Positions 35,531 through 47,400 of a DNA stretch of 64,000 bases are shown piece after piece; the stretch's first letter is position 1; the number at the start of each line of letters is the position of its first letter. Origin of the DNA: Ephemerocybe angulata. Taxonomy: Eukaryota > Basidiomycota > Agaricomycetes > Agaricales > Psathyrellaceae. A program made the position numbers and the translations under genes. The DNA is taken from contig JAACJK010000178.1 in the NCBI GenBank assembly GCA_013368325.1, positions 113,926-177,925 on the forward strand, in the 5' to 3' direction. The notes beneath the pieces are model-generated. The model was not told the DNA's origin. It was given only the letters and a program-made list of their open reading frames with translations, and made no database searches.

Positions 35531-36037
35531 TCAAGCATCGGCCGTGTTCGATATCTCGCTTTCCACTTCTTTATATTGCATCTTTTTATTTCTTTATGTT
35601 TCTTCTTCTATCCTCATCGATCATCATACGCTTTCTTATTTCTCTCGTTCAGTGATTTTGTGGTATAATTATATCCTTTCTTGCTTCTCTTTTTCATCCT
35701 TGGTTCCCTCACTAGTATTCTACCCAATCTCTTCTCATCCTCATTCTTTCTCATTTCTCTCATTCATTGAACGACTCCCATCTTGCAATCACCCTTTTTC
35801 TTTGATCATAGGACTGGCCACCGACGGACCGATTTGTTCGAGTTGCTGTCGGTTGGATGTAGCGCTAGCTATGTTATGTTATCCGAGTCTGCACATCTCG
35901 TCCTGCTGAAGAATTGTACACACACATTTACTATTGTAACCTCTGTACTGCAATGCAACGTATAATCGCTCTGACTTTGCTCACCCAAATCCACTGCCTC
36001 CCCTGCCATCTCCTTGGCCAATGTGTTCCAAGTCAAA
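35531..36037. other. convergent 3' intergenic region
   Basis: About 500 bases of strongly pyrimidine-rich sequence after the REG1-like gene. It is followed by the 3' end of the minus-strand F-box copy 4. No gene was seen; hydrophobic open frames here result from T/C bias. Confidence 0.55.
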
Positions 36038-37699
36038 TCACTCCCCCGATAAAGGCTTGAAGTGTCCGCTTTCGTGGTCGAAAATAAGGGCCGGGTATTG
36101 AGACGGGTTGCGGTCGAGGGTGTGCAGGACTAGAGACCTGTTTCTGAGGGTGACGCTGGTAGAGAGACTAGACAAATCAACTCCACAGATGGCGTCTCGC
36201 AGCTCTTTCTCCGTTTGACGGCCTTGGACTTCAAGTTCATAGCTCCCCCAAGCCATGCTATAGGGTGGTAATTCAACGCGATCGCAGGCGGGGGAGATCG
36301 TAACCGAGTGCAGGTGTGGCAGGGCGCCATCTAGGATCCGGGGGAGAAGCCTAGGCTGCAAAAGCAGAAAACCAGGTCATGAGAATTGGATAGACAGTGT
36401 TTTGGCGGAGCGAGGGCTTACCATGGATACAAAGAGCGACTTTGTATCTATTGGCACATTCTGATCTTGAGGTACTTCGGGAGTGTAGAAGTAGGTGAGG
36501 CAAAGCGTCTCGAGTCTCTGACACGAGAGAATCCCATCGAAATATCCGTCCGTTACTGCCCACACTCGATAGTCGACACTGGGAAAAGCTAGGTGCTTGA
36601 GGGAAGAGCAATGAAGGGGAAGAACAGAGTCGAACAGGGTACGAGCAACTTGAACACCGTCCTGAGAAGCTCGGCCATCCCATCTGTCGTCGGTCTCGTA
36701 CAAGCTGAGAGAAGTCAAGCCCGAGTAGGATGTGAGGTATCGAACGAGTGAGGGTGTTGGGGGGAATGTGAGAAGGGACTTCAGATGTATGCGGGCTTTG
36801 GAGAGGGCATTCCAAAACGCAGCGTCTGGGTCATTCGCAACATTCCCGGGTGACACGTTCAGGAGCTCGAGGTGGGTAAGACTTCGGAGGTATGGTATTG
36901 ACGCGGCGCCGACTAGTATTTCTTCGCCCTTTAGGCACAATTTGGTGATTAAGGCTGGCGCTGGAGTAGGGGCTCCTTTTGATAAGAGGGTGTCAATGTT
37001 GAGCGTCTCGCTCGAGCTGTAACGCGGGCCTCCAGGTCTTGACTCCAGGGTGAAGTCGAGAGCCAGTTCGGTGAGGGTCGGTGATGCTTGGAACAAACGT
37101 CGAATGACTTCTCTCTGCAGACTTGAAAAGGTCGACTTGACGCGCAGGGAGTGTAAGTTGGATAGCAGCGAGAAAGGACTGAGATCTGATGGAGCGACCG
37201 TGGGCCCATGATTCCGGATGAGGAGGGAGAGTACTTTCAGCTTCGGGAGGTGAGAAAGTGCTGGAACAATCTTGCGGCTCTCTGGACCAATGGCGCCGAC
37301 CCAGGTGTCATATCTGAGAAAGATTAAGCGTCAAATTTTGAAGTCTAGGGGAATCCCATGAAGTTCGACTTACTCGACATCCGTTACTTCCTTGAGAGCC
37401 TCGATTAGAGGGACAACCAAACTTGGTGGTGGTGTAGATTTCTCAATTATGAGCTGCTTTGTCCAGCGGGAATGAGGGCTATTGCCTAGTGCTATGGTTT
37501 TGAGCTTGGCCTGTGTGAGGTCCTTCGACACAGTTGTCGCCTTGAAAAGCGTAGAGTCTATGAGATTTTGCATGTCTTTACAGACAGAGCGCAATATGAA
37601 GCGATTGCGGATGTCGATTGCGGCGTGTTTTACGATGAGCTCTAGGAGCTCAAGGGGAAGGATGTCAAAGATACTCCCTTGGGCTGAAGGCCTAGCCAT
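36038..37699 (-). CDS. F-box/leucine-rich protein, family copy 4
   Basis: Start ATG at 37699. Exon 1 has IFDILPLELLELIVKHAA and RSVCKDMQNLIDSTLF. After an intron (gtaagt...ttctcag) exon 2 begins YDTWVGAIGPESRK. It contains LSHLPKLKVLSLLIRN, LRSLTHLELLNVSPG, FPPTPSLVRYLTSYSGLTSL and the family signature SVDYRVWAVTDGYFDGILSC. The last exon has PRLLPRILDGALPHLHSV and ends with FDHESGHFKPLSGE. All three exons join in phase with no stops, so this copy appears intact. It lies on the opposite strand from copies 1-3 and is more diverged from them than they are from each other. Confidence 0.82.
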
Positions 37700-38011
37700 T
37701 GTAACACCAGGAGAAGGTGGTGGTTTGAGATCAAGCGCGACCGTCGCGTCCGACACGCGCCAGACAAAATTTAGACGCCCTCGCGGGCTGACTAAGGTTA
37801 GCTCCTCTGCGCGCCTCGACCTTCTGGAGCGCTGAGCCACCATCAAGGCCACCATCCCTCTGACCAATTTCAAAGTCAGTCTCAATACTCACCTTCGTAT
37901 TTACTATCCACGTGTTCTTTCTGAGTCTGAGTTCAGCACTTCGGAATCGACGACCCCTTCCGCAAAGTTGTTCTGATTATTGATAGCAAGGAACCGGATG
38001 AGTCTGGTACA
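37700..38011. other. intergenic between F-box copies 4 and 5
   Basis: About 310 bases with the promoter of copy 4 and the 3' flank of copy 5. It contains several CGCG-rich words but not the palindrome of copies 1 and 2. The frame upstream of copy 4 stays open to 37885 but is not supported as coding. Confidence 0.45.
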
Positions 38012-39750
38012 CTACTCTTCATAAGCCCCATCATTCTGCCACCGGCTACAGGAAGCTCCCTGTTTGAAGCGCCCCGTTTCACGGTCGAAGCGTGCATCTG
38101 CATATTTCTCCGATGGGTCGTCGCGTATGAGGTATAGAGCGAAGAGAGGATTTCTGAGCGTCATGCTGTTCAATAGGGTTGTGAAGTCCAGCTCCAAGAC
38201 TGCTTCCAGCAAAGCGCGCCCCACGCACCGCTCCTCTCTCCCAAAGATATCTTCATGTGATCGATACCCCCGGAATAGATTGAAGTCGGTAAGTGCGACA
38301 ACGTCTTCAATGTCACAATTGGGGGACATAGTAAGAGTGTGTAGATGCGGGAGGGCTCCATCTACAAGTCGAGGGAGAATGTCAGACTATGAAAGGGATA
38401 TTACTGTAAGTCAACGTCCAAAGGGATACACAGATGGGCTTCAAGGACTCACGATTCCCAAGAAAGGCAGAGACCCACCAAAGCGGAATGACACCCAAAG
38501 TGTCTCCAAGCCCTGGCAAGAGAGAACACATTTCAGACTCGCCTCGGTTATTGACCAGATCTGCCGTCCATTCCGGAAAAGGCCAAATGTTTGAGAGTTG
38601 AGCAGTGAAGCAATAAGACGGAACGATATAGGGTGTTTGCCATTTCGACAGCCCACTTTGGTTCAGTGGGAGCTTCTTCTGTGACTGGGTGAGGTTCCCA
38701 CATCGGCCCAACTTCGAGTAGGCGGAGGGACACCAGGCCAGAGTACGATTCCAGGTACCGGACGAGGGAGGGTGTCGGTGGATAGACTAGCAAGGTTTTG
38801 ATATATACCCCAGCTTCCGACAGGGAATTCCAAAAGGGGGAGTATGGGTCAGCCTCAATGATAGTAGAAGGCAGTTTGCGAATCTCCAGGTGTTGGAGAT
38901 TTCTGAGATGAGATACCGCCAAGGCACCAATGAGTATTGTGCCACTAAGAGATAGCCTTTTCAAGGATAGGACGACAGACGACGGCGAGATTCCTTTCGG
39001 AAAAAGGGAGTCGAAGTCCAATGGCATTTGAGTGTCTTCGCTGCTTTCCATTTTCTCGAGGGTGAACTTGGTGATTGTAGCCGAAGATGCGCTGATTAGG
39101 CTTCGGGTCGCCTCCTTAGGTATTGCTGAAAAAGTCGAGCTGATACCAAGCTCATCTAAATTGCACAATTGAGAAAATGCGAGGGGGGAGACCCAGTCCC
39201 TAAGGTTAATGAAGAATGTCCGGAGTTTGGGTAGTTGTGACAAAGCCTCGAGGACGTCCGTGTATGGCTCCCCATCGAGCATACAATATCTAGGGGGTGA
39301 GTAAAAAAACATATCTATGAAATAGAACTGATTGGCCTGAACTCACCTAGCATATTCCAGCTCCTTCAATGACCTGATTGCAGGAACCAGGGTGGCCTTT
39401 TCAAGATTTTCGAGACGGGTCGCTTCAGCGATTCGAGTAGGGTAGTCTCCGGGGCCGTGTAGCATTTTCCTGAAGAAATAAGCGGAATTGACCAGTCCTG
39501 TGATGTTGAGTTCTTTGGTCCATAGAGAATTAGGACTTCGTCCCGACGCTAAGGATGTCAACTGTTCAGTGTTGTGCAGGTGGTCGCAGCGTATTGTCGT
39601 CATTTCAAAGGCCAGAGGATCAACGAGCTCTTTCATCGTTCCGCAGGTGAGCCGCAATGAGCGGAGAGTGTGCAGGTCGGCGCATTTGACTATCAGCCCC
39701 ACAAGTTCGGGTGGTAGGATGTCGAAGATGTTGCGGTTCGTCTGCGCCAT
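38012..39750 (-). pseudogene. F-box/leucine-rich protein, family copy 5, frameshifted
   Basis: Start ATG at 39750: NIFDILPPELVGLIVKCA and LRLTCGTMKELVDPLAFEMT form the F-box. Exon 2 has FSQLCNLDELGISSTFS, LRNLQHLEIRKL, YPPTPSLVRYLESYSGLVSL and STLKHLAFSGMDGR. It then meets a stop at about 38549. The family signature resumes one base out of frame as IWSITEASLKCVLSCQGLET. The shift lies at about 38555-38565. The last exon is normal (LLEAVLELDFTTLLNSMTLR and FDRETGRFKQG) and ends at 38012. Either a recent pseudogene or a base error; intron signals do not explain the break. Confidence 0.68.
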
Positions 39751-39938
39751 GGTGGTTCAAGATCAAGCCGTGACAAAGCCATGGGCCAAATATTGGAGGA
39801 ATTGTCATGCCACTCCTTGGCCACTCCCATCATCCATGCACCATACTTAACTTTGACCATCGTCACTACTTCGGGGTGGTCCAATTATACTCTCCTTTTC
39901 TTTCCCGCCAAATATTATTAACTACTACTTATACATTT

Positions 39939-42036
39939 TTAAACCTTCACAGTGACGTTGACATTGACTATACTCATATTCCTCACCCCAAAGTGATTGG
40001 CCCCTCCAAAGAAATCTGTTCCGTTTCCTGAAGCACCTCTTAGGTCAGATGGTGGTGCGCTTCTATGGTCTGCTGTTGACCCAGAAGAAGAAGGATGTTC
40101 AGGTGTTGGCACAGACTCCCGAGCCTCTCGAGCTTGGCGGATGAATTCCGGAGGGAAAGATATGGTGATCACAGGCGGTGGCTCTCCTTCGCCCCGCCTC
40201 GGCACTGACACTGGTACAGCTATGACGGGATTTTGCTGAGATTGTGCCGTGTTGGATGTTGCAGAGCCATTTTGGAAGTGGGGGTCCTGTAATGGTAGGA
40301 AGACTGATGACTGTGGTGCGTCTTCGGCGTACATCGCCCCTGCACCTTTCCACTCAGCACCATACTCCCCAACTTCGGTTCCGGAGTAGTAACCGTCTTC
40401 TTCGAATTCCGTGGATGATTGTCCGTCGCCATCCTGTGAGGTGGATGATCCCCCGCCTTCGTTGCAGTTGGTGTCGATGTCGGCAACGACTTCTTCATCC
40501 ATGACGCCCCCCGAGTCCATCAGGGCCTGCCCTGTGTCCTCGCTCTCGCCGGGGGACTCCCATCTCCAATCATCTCCCCAGGAATCTGGACGCTCTGCAA
40601 TATCCCACGAGCCACTTTCCCTATAGTGCAGCTGTTCACCTTCACTCCACGAACCGCTGTCTCTGTTCGACAGGGGTTGTCCGTCCGATCCTTCATCAAC
40701 GAGTAAAGCTGCAGGGCATGCAGCCTTGTTGCCTGCAGATCTGGCGTCTTCACTCCAAGCTGGATCGTCTTCCGCCCTTGAAGAGGAGTTATCCGTTTTG
40801 ACCTCCACAAAAGAGAGCCTTCCATTGGATCCCGAGTCGCTTGGGTCTGATCCGGAAAGGAAGGCTGGGGTGAGGGAGATGGAGGGGACGTCGCCAGTAG
40901 GACTGGTCGGCGGTGTCATGTAGTCACTTCCTGCAGTAGATGTTTGTTGGGATCCAACTCTGGCAATTGGGACTGTCAGCTGGGGGATGTTCCTTGCCTC
41001 AATCCGTATCTGGGTGCATCTGGGCACTTCAGCAGGACCATTCTCTTTCAGTTTTAAACCCCCAATACGCATGCTTGCAAGCCAGCGAGCAAGTCGAGCT
41101 GCATTGACACCTGGTGTTAATCAATAGTAAGCACCTCATATACAATGGCAAAGCAAGTAAACAAATGCTCACCCCTGCTCACAGGCGTGTGGCCTCGAGA
41201 CGCCGCGAACCTGGCCATGAGGCTGTCGATAAGCGCCCAGGCGGCCAATGGATCGTTTTCTTGGCAGCGTACTAATAGGGAGTCGTTCGTGGAGTCTCCC
41301 CACAGCGCTTTACGTAGTTCCTTCTCTCTCTCTAGTCCCTTGTCTTCTGCATTATTTTTCCATTTTGTTGTAGCAAGGGAGAGGCGAAGCAGGCTCCTTT
41401 TTGATGGGCATGCTTCCTGGTTAACAGCATGCCGGCCAGGCGAAGAAAGAGGAAACACCAGGACTAGTCCAGCAAGCGACGACTGCTTCTCCGAGCTTAG
41501 TGGGCAGAGAGTCAACAGCAGCAACATACTGGCATCGGGTGGTGTCACTCACATCGGGCGTGCGGCGCTTATCAACTCTTCGATGACCTCCTCGTCGGAC
41601 ATACCACAGTCCGGAACTCCTGGAGTATCGACGATGACCAGGCGTCTCCCTTCTACCCTCCGGAAATGCAGGTTACGCTTCGAAGGGAAGTCTTGGATAT
41701 ACAAGTCACAGGTTGTCGTGCAGACCGGGATCCCGTTATCGTTGATTCCAGCTCGCTTGGGCGCGTCGGGCGCCAATAGTTGATTGATCAGCTATGTCGA
41801 CAATGAGCATGATATTACCATCTCATTAATGATGGAGAGAACGCACCGTACTCTTCCCTGAGCCCGCAGGGCCCAGGACTCTATGTATCGTTAGTTTCAC
41901 GGTTTCCCAGATGTATTATAGGAATCACCTACGGGATGATAATATCGCCAGGTTTCAAAGCCCTGGACGTATGTTTAAGAAATCTGTTGATTTCCTTCCC
42001 TTCTTTCGTGCGAAATATGTGTTGTGGGCGAGGCAT
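39939..42036 (-). CDS. AIG1-like P-loop GTPase with long disordered C-terminus
   Basis: Start ATG at 42036 gives MPRPQHIFRTKEGKE and PGDIIIP. After an intron follows VLGPAGSGKST (Walker A/G1), then, after another intron, LINQLLAPDAPKRAGIND and GIPVCTTTCDLYIQDF. RLVIVDTPGVPDCGMSDEEV holds the G3 motif DTPG. A further exon has LATTKW, the position of G4, and EKELRKALWGDSTNDS, AAWALIDSLMARF, typical of fungal AIG1-like GTPases. The last exon (41072-39939) encodes about 375 residues rich in Ser, Asp, Gly and Trp, ending NVNVTVKV, without a recognised domain. The usual G4 lysine-aspartate is replaced by TKW as in AIG1 relatives. The exon junction after ISAARPM is uncertain. It sits between F-box copies 5 and 6. 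Cellular role unknown. Confidence 0.75.
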
Positions 42037-42486
42037 GGGTGAGCGGTATGAGGAAAAGCGCCTTGTAGCCGAGCCCAATGATATAAACCTTGAAAAAGGA
42101 TAAGGCTATGCAGTCTACTACGTACGATGGCAGCCAGCACTGCACGGGAACCGAGGTGCTCGGTAGGAACTTTATTGGCACCATTGGAAGTTAAATGAGA
42201 CCCACGCACGAGCCTTGTGTCTGCAGTACTGGGCACACCTTTTGTTCCACACCATCCACAACAGCCCATGGATCCGTGTTTCGACTACCCAAGGTTTGTG
42301 CAGTGAGCGCGTCTCCTAGCCATCACGGCGTCTGGGATACCCGGAAATTACCAGAATCCAAAGTGCATTTCCGACTCCTTCACCTTCAGTGTAGTATACA
42401 GGCTACGTACATTCATGGCGCACTTTCTGGCGTAGTTCCAATCAAATGAACAACAATAATATTAATGAAGTCCCCCGAACAAGCGA
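42037..42486. other. intergenic between GTPase gene and F-box copy 6
   Basis: About 450 bases holding the promoter of the GTPase gene and the 3' flank of F-box copy 6. The open frame to 42269 on minus is out of frame with the GTPase and not supported. Confidence 0.45.
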
Positions 42487-44180
42487 TCACACTTGCCAAC
42501 GGCTTGTTACCGACGCTGGTTTGAAGCGGCCAAGTTCGCGATCGAAAATCGCGTCTGGATGCTGTAGAAGCGGTTCATAGTACATAAGGTACAACTCAAA
42601 GTAGGGGTTCTTCAGCGCTGGGGTGCTGGATTCAGCCGAGAGGTCGACTTGGCAGACAGCATCTAGCAGTCGGGGGCCGATCGACGCCTCCTCGAGCTCC
42701 CAATCTTCAGGGCATTCGGACTGGTTCAGTGCTGGGGATATTGTGAAATTATGCAGTAGTGGGAGACCGGTTATAAGGCGGGGAAGCAGGGCGGTCTGTT
42801 AATGTCGGAAAGAACAGTGCGAATTGTAAGTCAAGCGAGACCATGTGGACGCTTGGTGGACGCAAGAGCTTACCAGGTCTAGGAAAGGGGAACGGGCGCC
42901 AGCCAGATCCCACGGTTCTTTTTCAAACCGGTACATCAAGGAAAGTATTTCAATCTCCTGACAGGAGAGGACACTTTTTAGAATGGCTTCAGTAACGGCC
43001 CAAAATCTGTAGTTAAGGTTTGCGAGAACGAGGTGCTTGAGGGTCCCGCGGTGGCGAGGTAGGACGCTGTGGACCATCGTATGTGCCATTTTCTCTTGAC
43101 TCTCCGGGGTTGAAGCACCTTTTTCATGTGGGTGGTCGTTGTCGTCTGTATTCGGCTTCCAGATGTGCTCTGATTCGGCCAGGCGAAGAGAAACAAGGCC
43201 GGAGTATGATCCAAGATATTGTAACAGGGAAGGGGTCGGGGGGAAGACGAGGAGGGAGGTGAGATGTATCCCTAACTGGGATAATGCCTCCCAGGGGAAG
43301 GCGTACACTCCAATGCTGGGACCGGCGTGCGCCAAGTTGCGAAGTTCGAGATGGGTAAGATGCTTGAGGTAAGGTAAGCATGAAGCTTTGACGAGTAAAC
43401 GGCCACGCAAACAGAGCTTCGCCAATGGTAAGGAGGACGCCGGGTGTGGCTCAGAGTCAGATGGGGAGGTTTCCAGGAATAGGAGTGCGTCGAGTTGTAA
43501 TGATGAGCTATAATCAAAGCTTTCGAGAGAAAGTGACTTGAGGGTCAAAAATGACGACTGTACAAGGTTTCGAGTCACTTTCTTCGTGAAGGTGGTCGAA
43601 AATGTCGATCTGACTCCAATTTCCTCCAGGTTCAAGATTTGGGAGAAAATGGCGGGGTCTGCATCCTTCGCCGTCAGCACAACGAGATTCAAAACCCGTA
43701 ACTTTGGCAGACAAGCCAACGCGGATATGATTTCAGCATATGGTTCTTCTTTGCACATGGTGTACCTGAGCGATTGGGTCAGCGACATCTCAGGATAGCA
43801 CTTGCTTCCATAGCCTACCGAGCTTGTTGTACCTCCTTGAGCGATCTGATTTGGGGGATAAGTGCGGTTGCAAGCTTCATTCGACTCAGTATGACTCCAG
43901 GTATATCGCGTCTGAAGCCATTGAGGTTGAGGTATCGCGTCCAGCGACGGTTGGGGCTATCGTTTGAAGCTAAGCTCTGCAGTTGAGTGAGGGTATGCTC
44001 GAGGCTAAATATTATGGACATCGTTGCAAAGGCCAGGGGATCGGCCAGCTCCTTCATCATTTTGGACACCAAGCGCAAGGAACAAAGGGTGCGTCCGGTA
44101 CCGGCGTACCAAACTATATGTTGTACGAGTTCCAACGGAAGAGTTTCGAATATGTTGCCTTTCATTGCTGGTAGTGCCAT
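42487..44180 (-). CDS. F-box/leucine-rich protein, family copy 6
   Basis: Start ATG at 44180: NIFETLPLELVQHIVWYAG and LRLVSKMMKELADPLAFATM (F-box). Exon 2 includes LACLPKLRVLNLVVLT, LKHLTHLELRNLAHAG, FPPTPSLLQYLGSYSGLVSL, a charged insert TDDNDHPHEKGAST and the signature NLNYRFWAVTEAILKSVLSC. After an intron (gtaagc...taacag at about 42796) the last exon reads LLPRLITGLPLLHNF and LLDAVCQVDLS. It ends with FDRELGRFKPASV and TGA at 42487-42489. Frame intact. Most similar in layout to copies 4 and 5 on the same strand. Confidence 0.8.
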
Positions 44181-44480
44181 CGTAGTGAAGGGGCCGATAG
44201 CAATGGCAAGATGGAAGTCGAGCACTGAGCGCTCAGCCTGGGAAACTCGGGAGCGGCCAATGGCGGTCCGCGTCGGCGAAGGGCGCGCTCACGTGACAAG
44301 ACGCGGTGTTGATGGGAGACCGTTGAACGGCTCGCGTCTCTTCTTGCTCAGACTCTGAACATATCCTCACTGAATTCGAAATCGAGACTTGGCCTCCAAG
44401 AGGCCCGCCCGGTATGTTACCTAGCTTGCCGCACGTACTGGAGGCAAAACTGACCAGAACTGCGACCTCTAGCTGTCATA
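44181..44480. promoter_or_regulatory. divergent promoter region, F-box copy 6 / PACT protein
   Basis: A 300-base spacer between genes transcribed in opposite directions. It contains CACGTGAC at about 44290, an E-box-like word; use as a binding site is unproven. Confidence 0.4.
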
Positions 44481-47400
44481 ATGGCGACAATGCTAGAAAC
44501 CCCATCCCGCATATGGCGCCGGATTGAAGCAGTCCAGGACAAGGAGATGCCATCTCTACCTTCTCTCCCAGGATTTGACGACGACTCCCTGGACGAAGGT
44601 CCAACTCCCAGTCGCGTAATTGACGACGAATCCGATAATTTTGAAGACTCTCTAGGTGACATATCCTCGCCCATCCAATCCACACCAGCGACGTCAAACC
44701 GCACGCAAACGACTGCTATGCATGCGCCTCTCAGTGCAGCAAGCACAGCAAGATTCGCACACTCACTCGCTTCCAGGTCCTCGAGATCGTCTATCGGCCC
44801 TACAACGAAGACACAGAAAGACAGCTTCGACATCACCGAAATACCCTCTCTTTCGGCCATACCGAGAGAATACAGCAGCTTTAGAAGTCACTTTGAGGAG
44901 AGGAAGAGCAAAACGGAGGAACCTGGTATCTATTTGCCGCCAAGGGATGATGAGGTGGCTGGTGATAACGAATATTCAATATCGGACGCCTTGCAGTCAG
45001 TCAGCCGTTCCAGCACCCCGCCACTGCCAATCGCCAGCAAGAACAACCCACCGAAGACGAAATATGACTACTCTATCAGTTTGAAATCAGAACCAAAGGT
45101 ACGCCGTCCACTTAACGCGTTGCCGAAGCATATCTCATACTCTACAGGGCTCGCCATTCGATAAATACCGGAACGTGGCGTTACGCAAGACGCTCACTCG
45201 AGCTCGTACTCCGTCCCTATCTCGTACCGCCAGCTCTTCTCAATCAACATCACCGTCGGCGTCAACGCCTAAGAGCCACAACTCCCTCAATTTCGCCCGT
45301 TCTGATGCTGGTTCCCCCATCTCCGCGGCAGGCGTACCTATTCCCCGCTCAAGAACTAACTCGCCAGCTCTTACTCGAGAAAGCCCCCGCTCAAGGGAAG
45401 AAGAGATTGCGGATACTGACCAAAGTCGCGAATCGAACGACAGTGGGGCTGGTTCCATGGATATCACGGATATTCACATCTCTCCTCAGAGAGTCGATGC
45501 CAACACTGACGATGAAGGGGTTCATCATGATCAGGAATACCAGGATTCAGCTCAAGAGGAAGACGCCGAATCGAATCCTCAGTACGACGAACCGACGTTC
45601 TCCTCTGAGGGTGACCATCCCTCTCATGCCTTTAGTAACCGGACGATCATGCCTCTATCAATGCCTTCTCCAAACAATGCAGCTTCCTCGGCAGGCCAAT
45701 CTTTTGCCATGACCCCTACTCCCGCCTTCCCTCGCCCCCGTGCTCGTTTCGACCTTCCGAACCCACCAGCAAACTTGCTTCAAACACCAGCACCCAGACC
45801 GGCGAATGTCAACGATGACGACGACCTTGTTACACCTCACACTCGCCGCAAGTCATTCCTGCTATCGGTCATCAATTCCTCTGCTCGTCCTCGGATGAAG
45901 CTAGGTACACCGCACCCTCGACAGTTTGTCCCAGAAACACCAAGCATCGCAGAGTCTCCTGGACCCAATGTCGAGAGCACACCGTCCTCGTCTTCTGGGA
46001 GCTCGGCACCCCCCATCTCGCGCGTGCCCTTCCTCGGCGCTACACCTCGCCCGCGACTACCAGCTAATCGCAGAATGTCCCACCCCCTTGCCCAAGCCGT
46101 CAGCGCCTCGCCTTCGACCTCGGATGCGGAGTCACTGGCAGGCAGCAGATCGGGGCCTCGACCATCCCCAGCCATGAAGCCATGGTCAACTCCCATCCAA
46201 GGCTCGCCATACGACGGAGCTGCTGACAAGGCTTCGTTCATTTCGACTGCTTCGTCCCATGATTTGACAACACATCATCGTGTCAATACCTCTTTTGACC
46301 CTGCCATGGGATTCGGAGCGGCGGCTCAAGGACACGGCGTTGGGCGGTTCAATGTCGGAAAGCTGAACAATTACCTACATGGCTTGAACAGGCGGTTGCA
46401 AGAGGAGAACGAGACTCTGCTAGCCCGTGTTCGTAGATTGGAGGAGGACAAGAAAGCTGACCCTGGTGAGACTGGCTCGAACACTAGCCGGAGGACAAGC
46501 GGGGTTCATCGTAGGATGAGTGCGGGAGGGGCTCTCGACAATGTGCAGGAGGAGGTGGCGGAGGGTTGGCTTGAGGAGAAGGCTCAGCTGGAGGAGATGA
46601 TTGACGCGTTCAAGGAGGAAGCTGAGGCGTATATGGTTGAGAGAGAAGATATGGAGAGGGAGCTTGAAAAGGAAAAGGAAGGTCGGAAGCGGGATAAGGA
46701 GAGGTGGGAGGAGCGTATGGCGGAGGCTGAGGAAGGCGTCGCCAACATTATCACCGAGTTGGGGAAGAAAACGGATGCTGCGCAGCTTAAAGCTCAAAAG
46801 GCGGAAGAGCGGGCAGCTCAGCTGCAGAAGGAGCTGGAGAGAGAGTTGGACGAGGTCAGAGAGGAGCTGGATCTGGCGAATGAGCGAGCATCAAAGGCAG
46901 AGCAACTTCTTGGGAATGGCAAGGACCTTGGAAGTGCCTTGAACGAGGCCAATGATCGTATTGGCCAAGTCATGGGCGATTTGCGCAACGCTAACACTCA
47001 GATCAAGGACCTCGAGGAAGAGGTTATCCGTGCTGACAACAGGATCGATGAACTTGAGAAGGACCTGCAAGAGGACAAGGACGTCATTGCCCGCTTGGAA
47101 GAGGATCTCGACGCTCGGACGGAAGCCTTGGATAAGGAGCGCGACCGGGTCAGCGAACTGGAAGTCAAGATGACGAACTTGGAGGAGGAGATGGAGTCGG
47201 CCAAGGAGTACATCAACGAGTTGGAGGACGGGGCCACTGTAGCTGTTGAGCAGCTCGAACGGCTCGAAAAGGAGGTTGAGGAGGGCAAGGCCACGATCGA
47301 GGCTATGCACATGGCGGAAGAGCAGACAGCCCGTACGATCCAAGATCTCGAACGCGACGTTCAGCGCGGGAGGGATCTCGTATCTCAGACGCAGGAAGCG

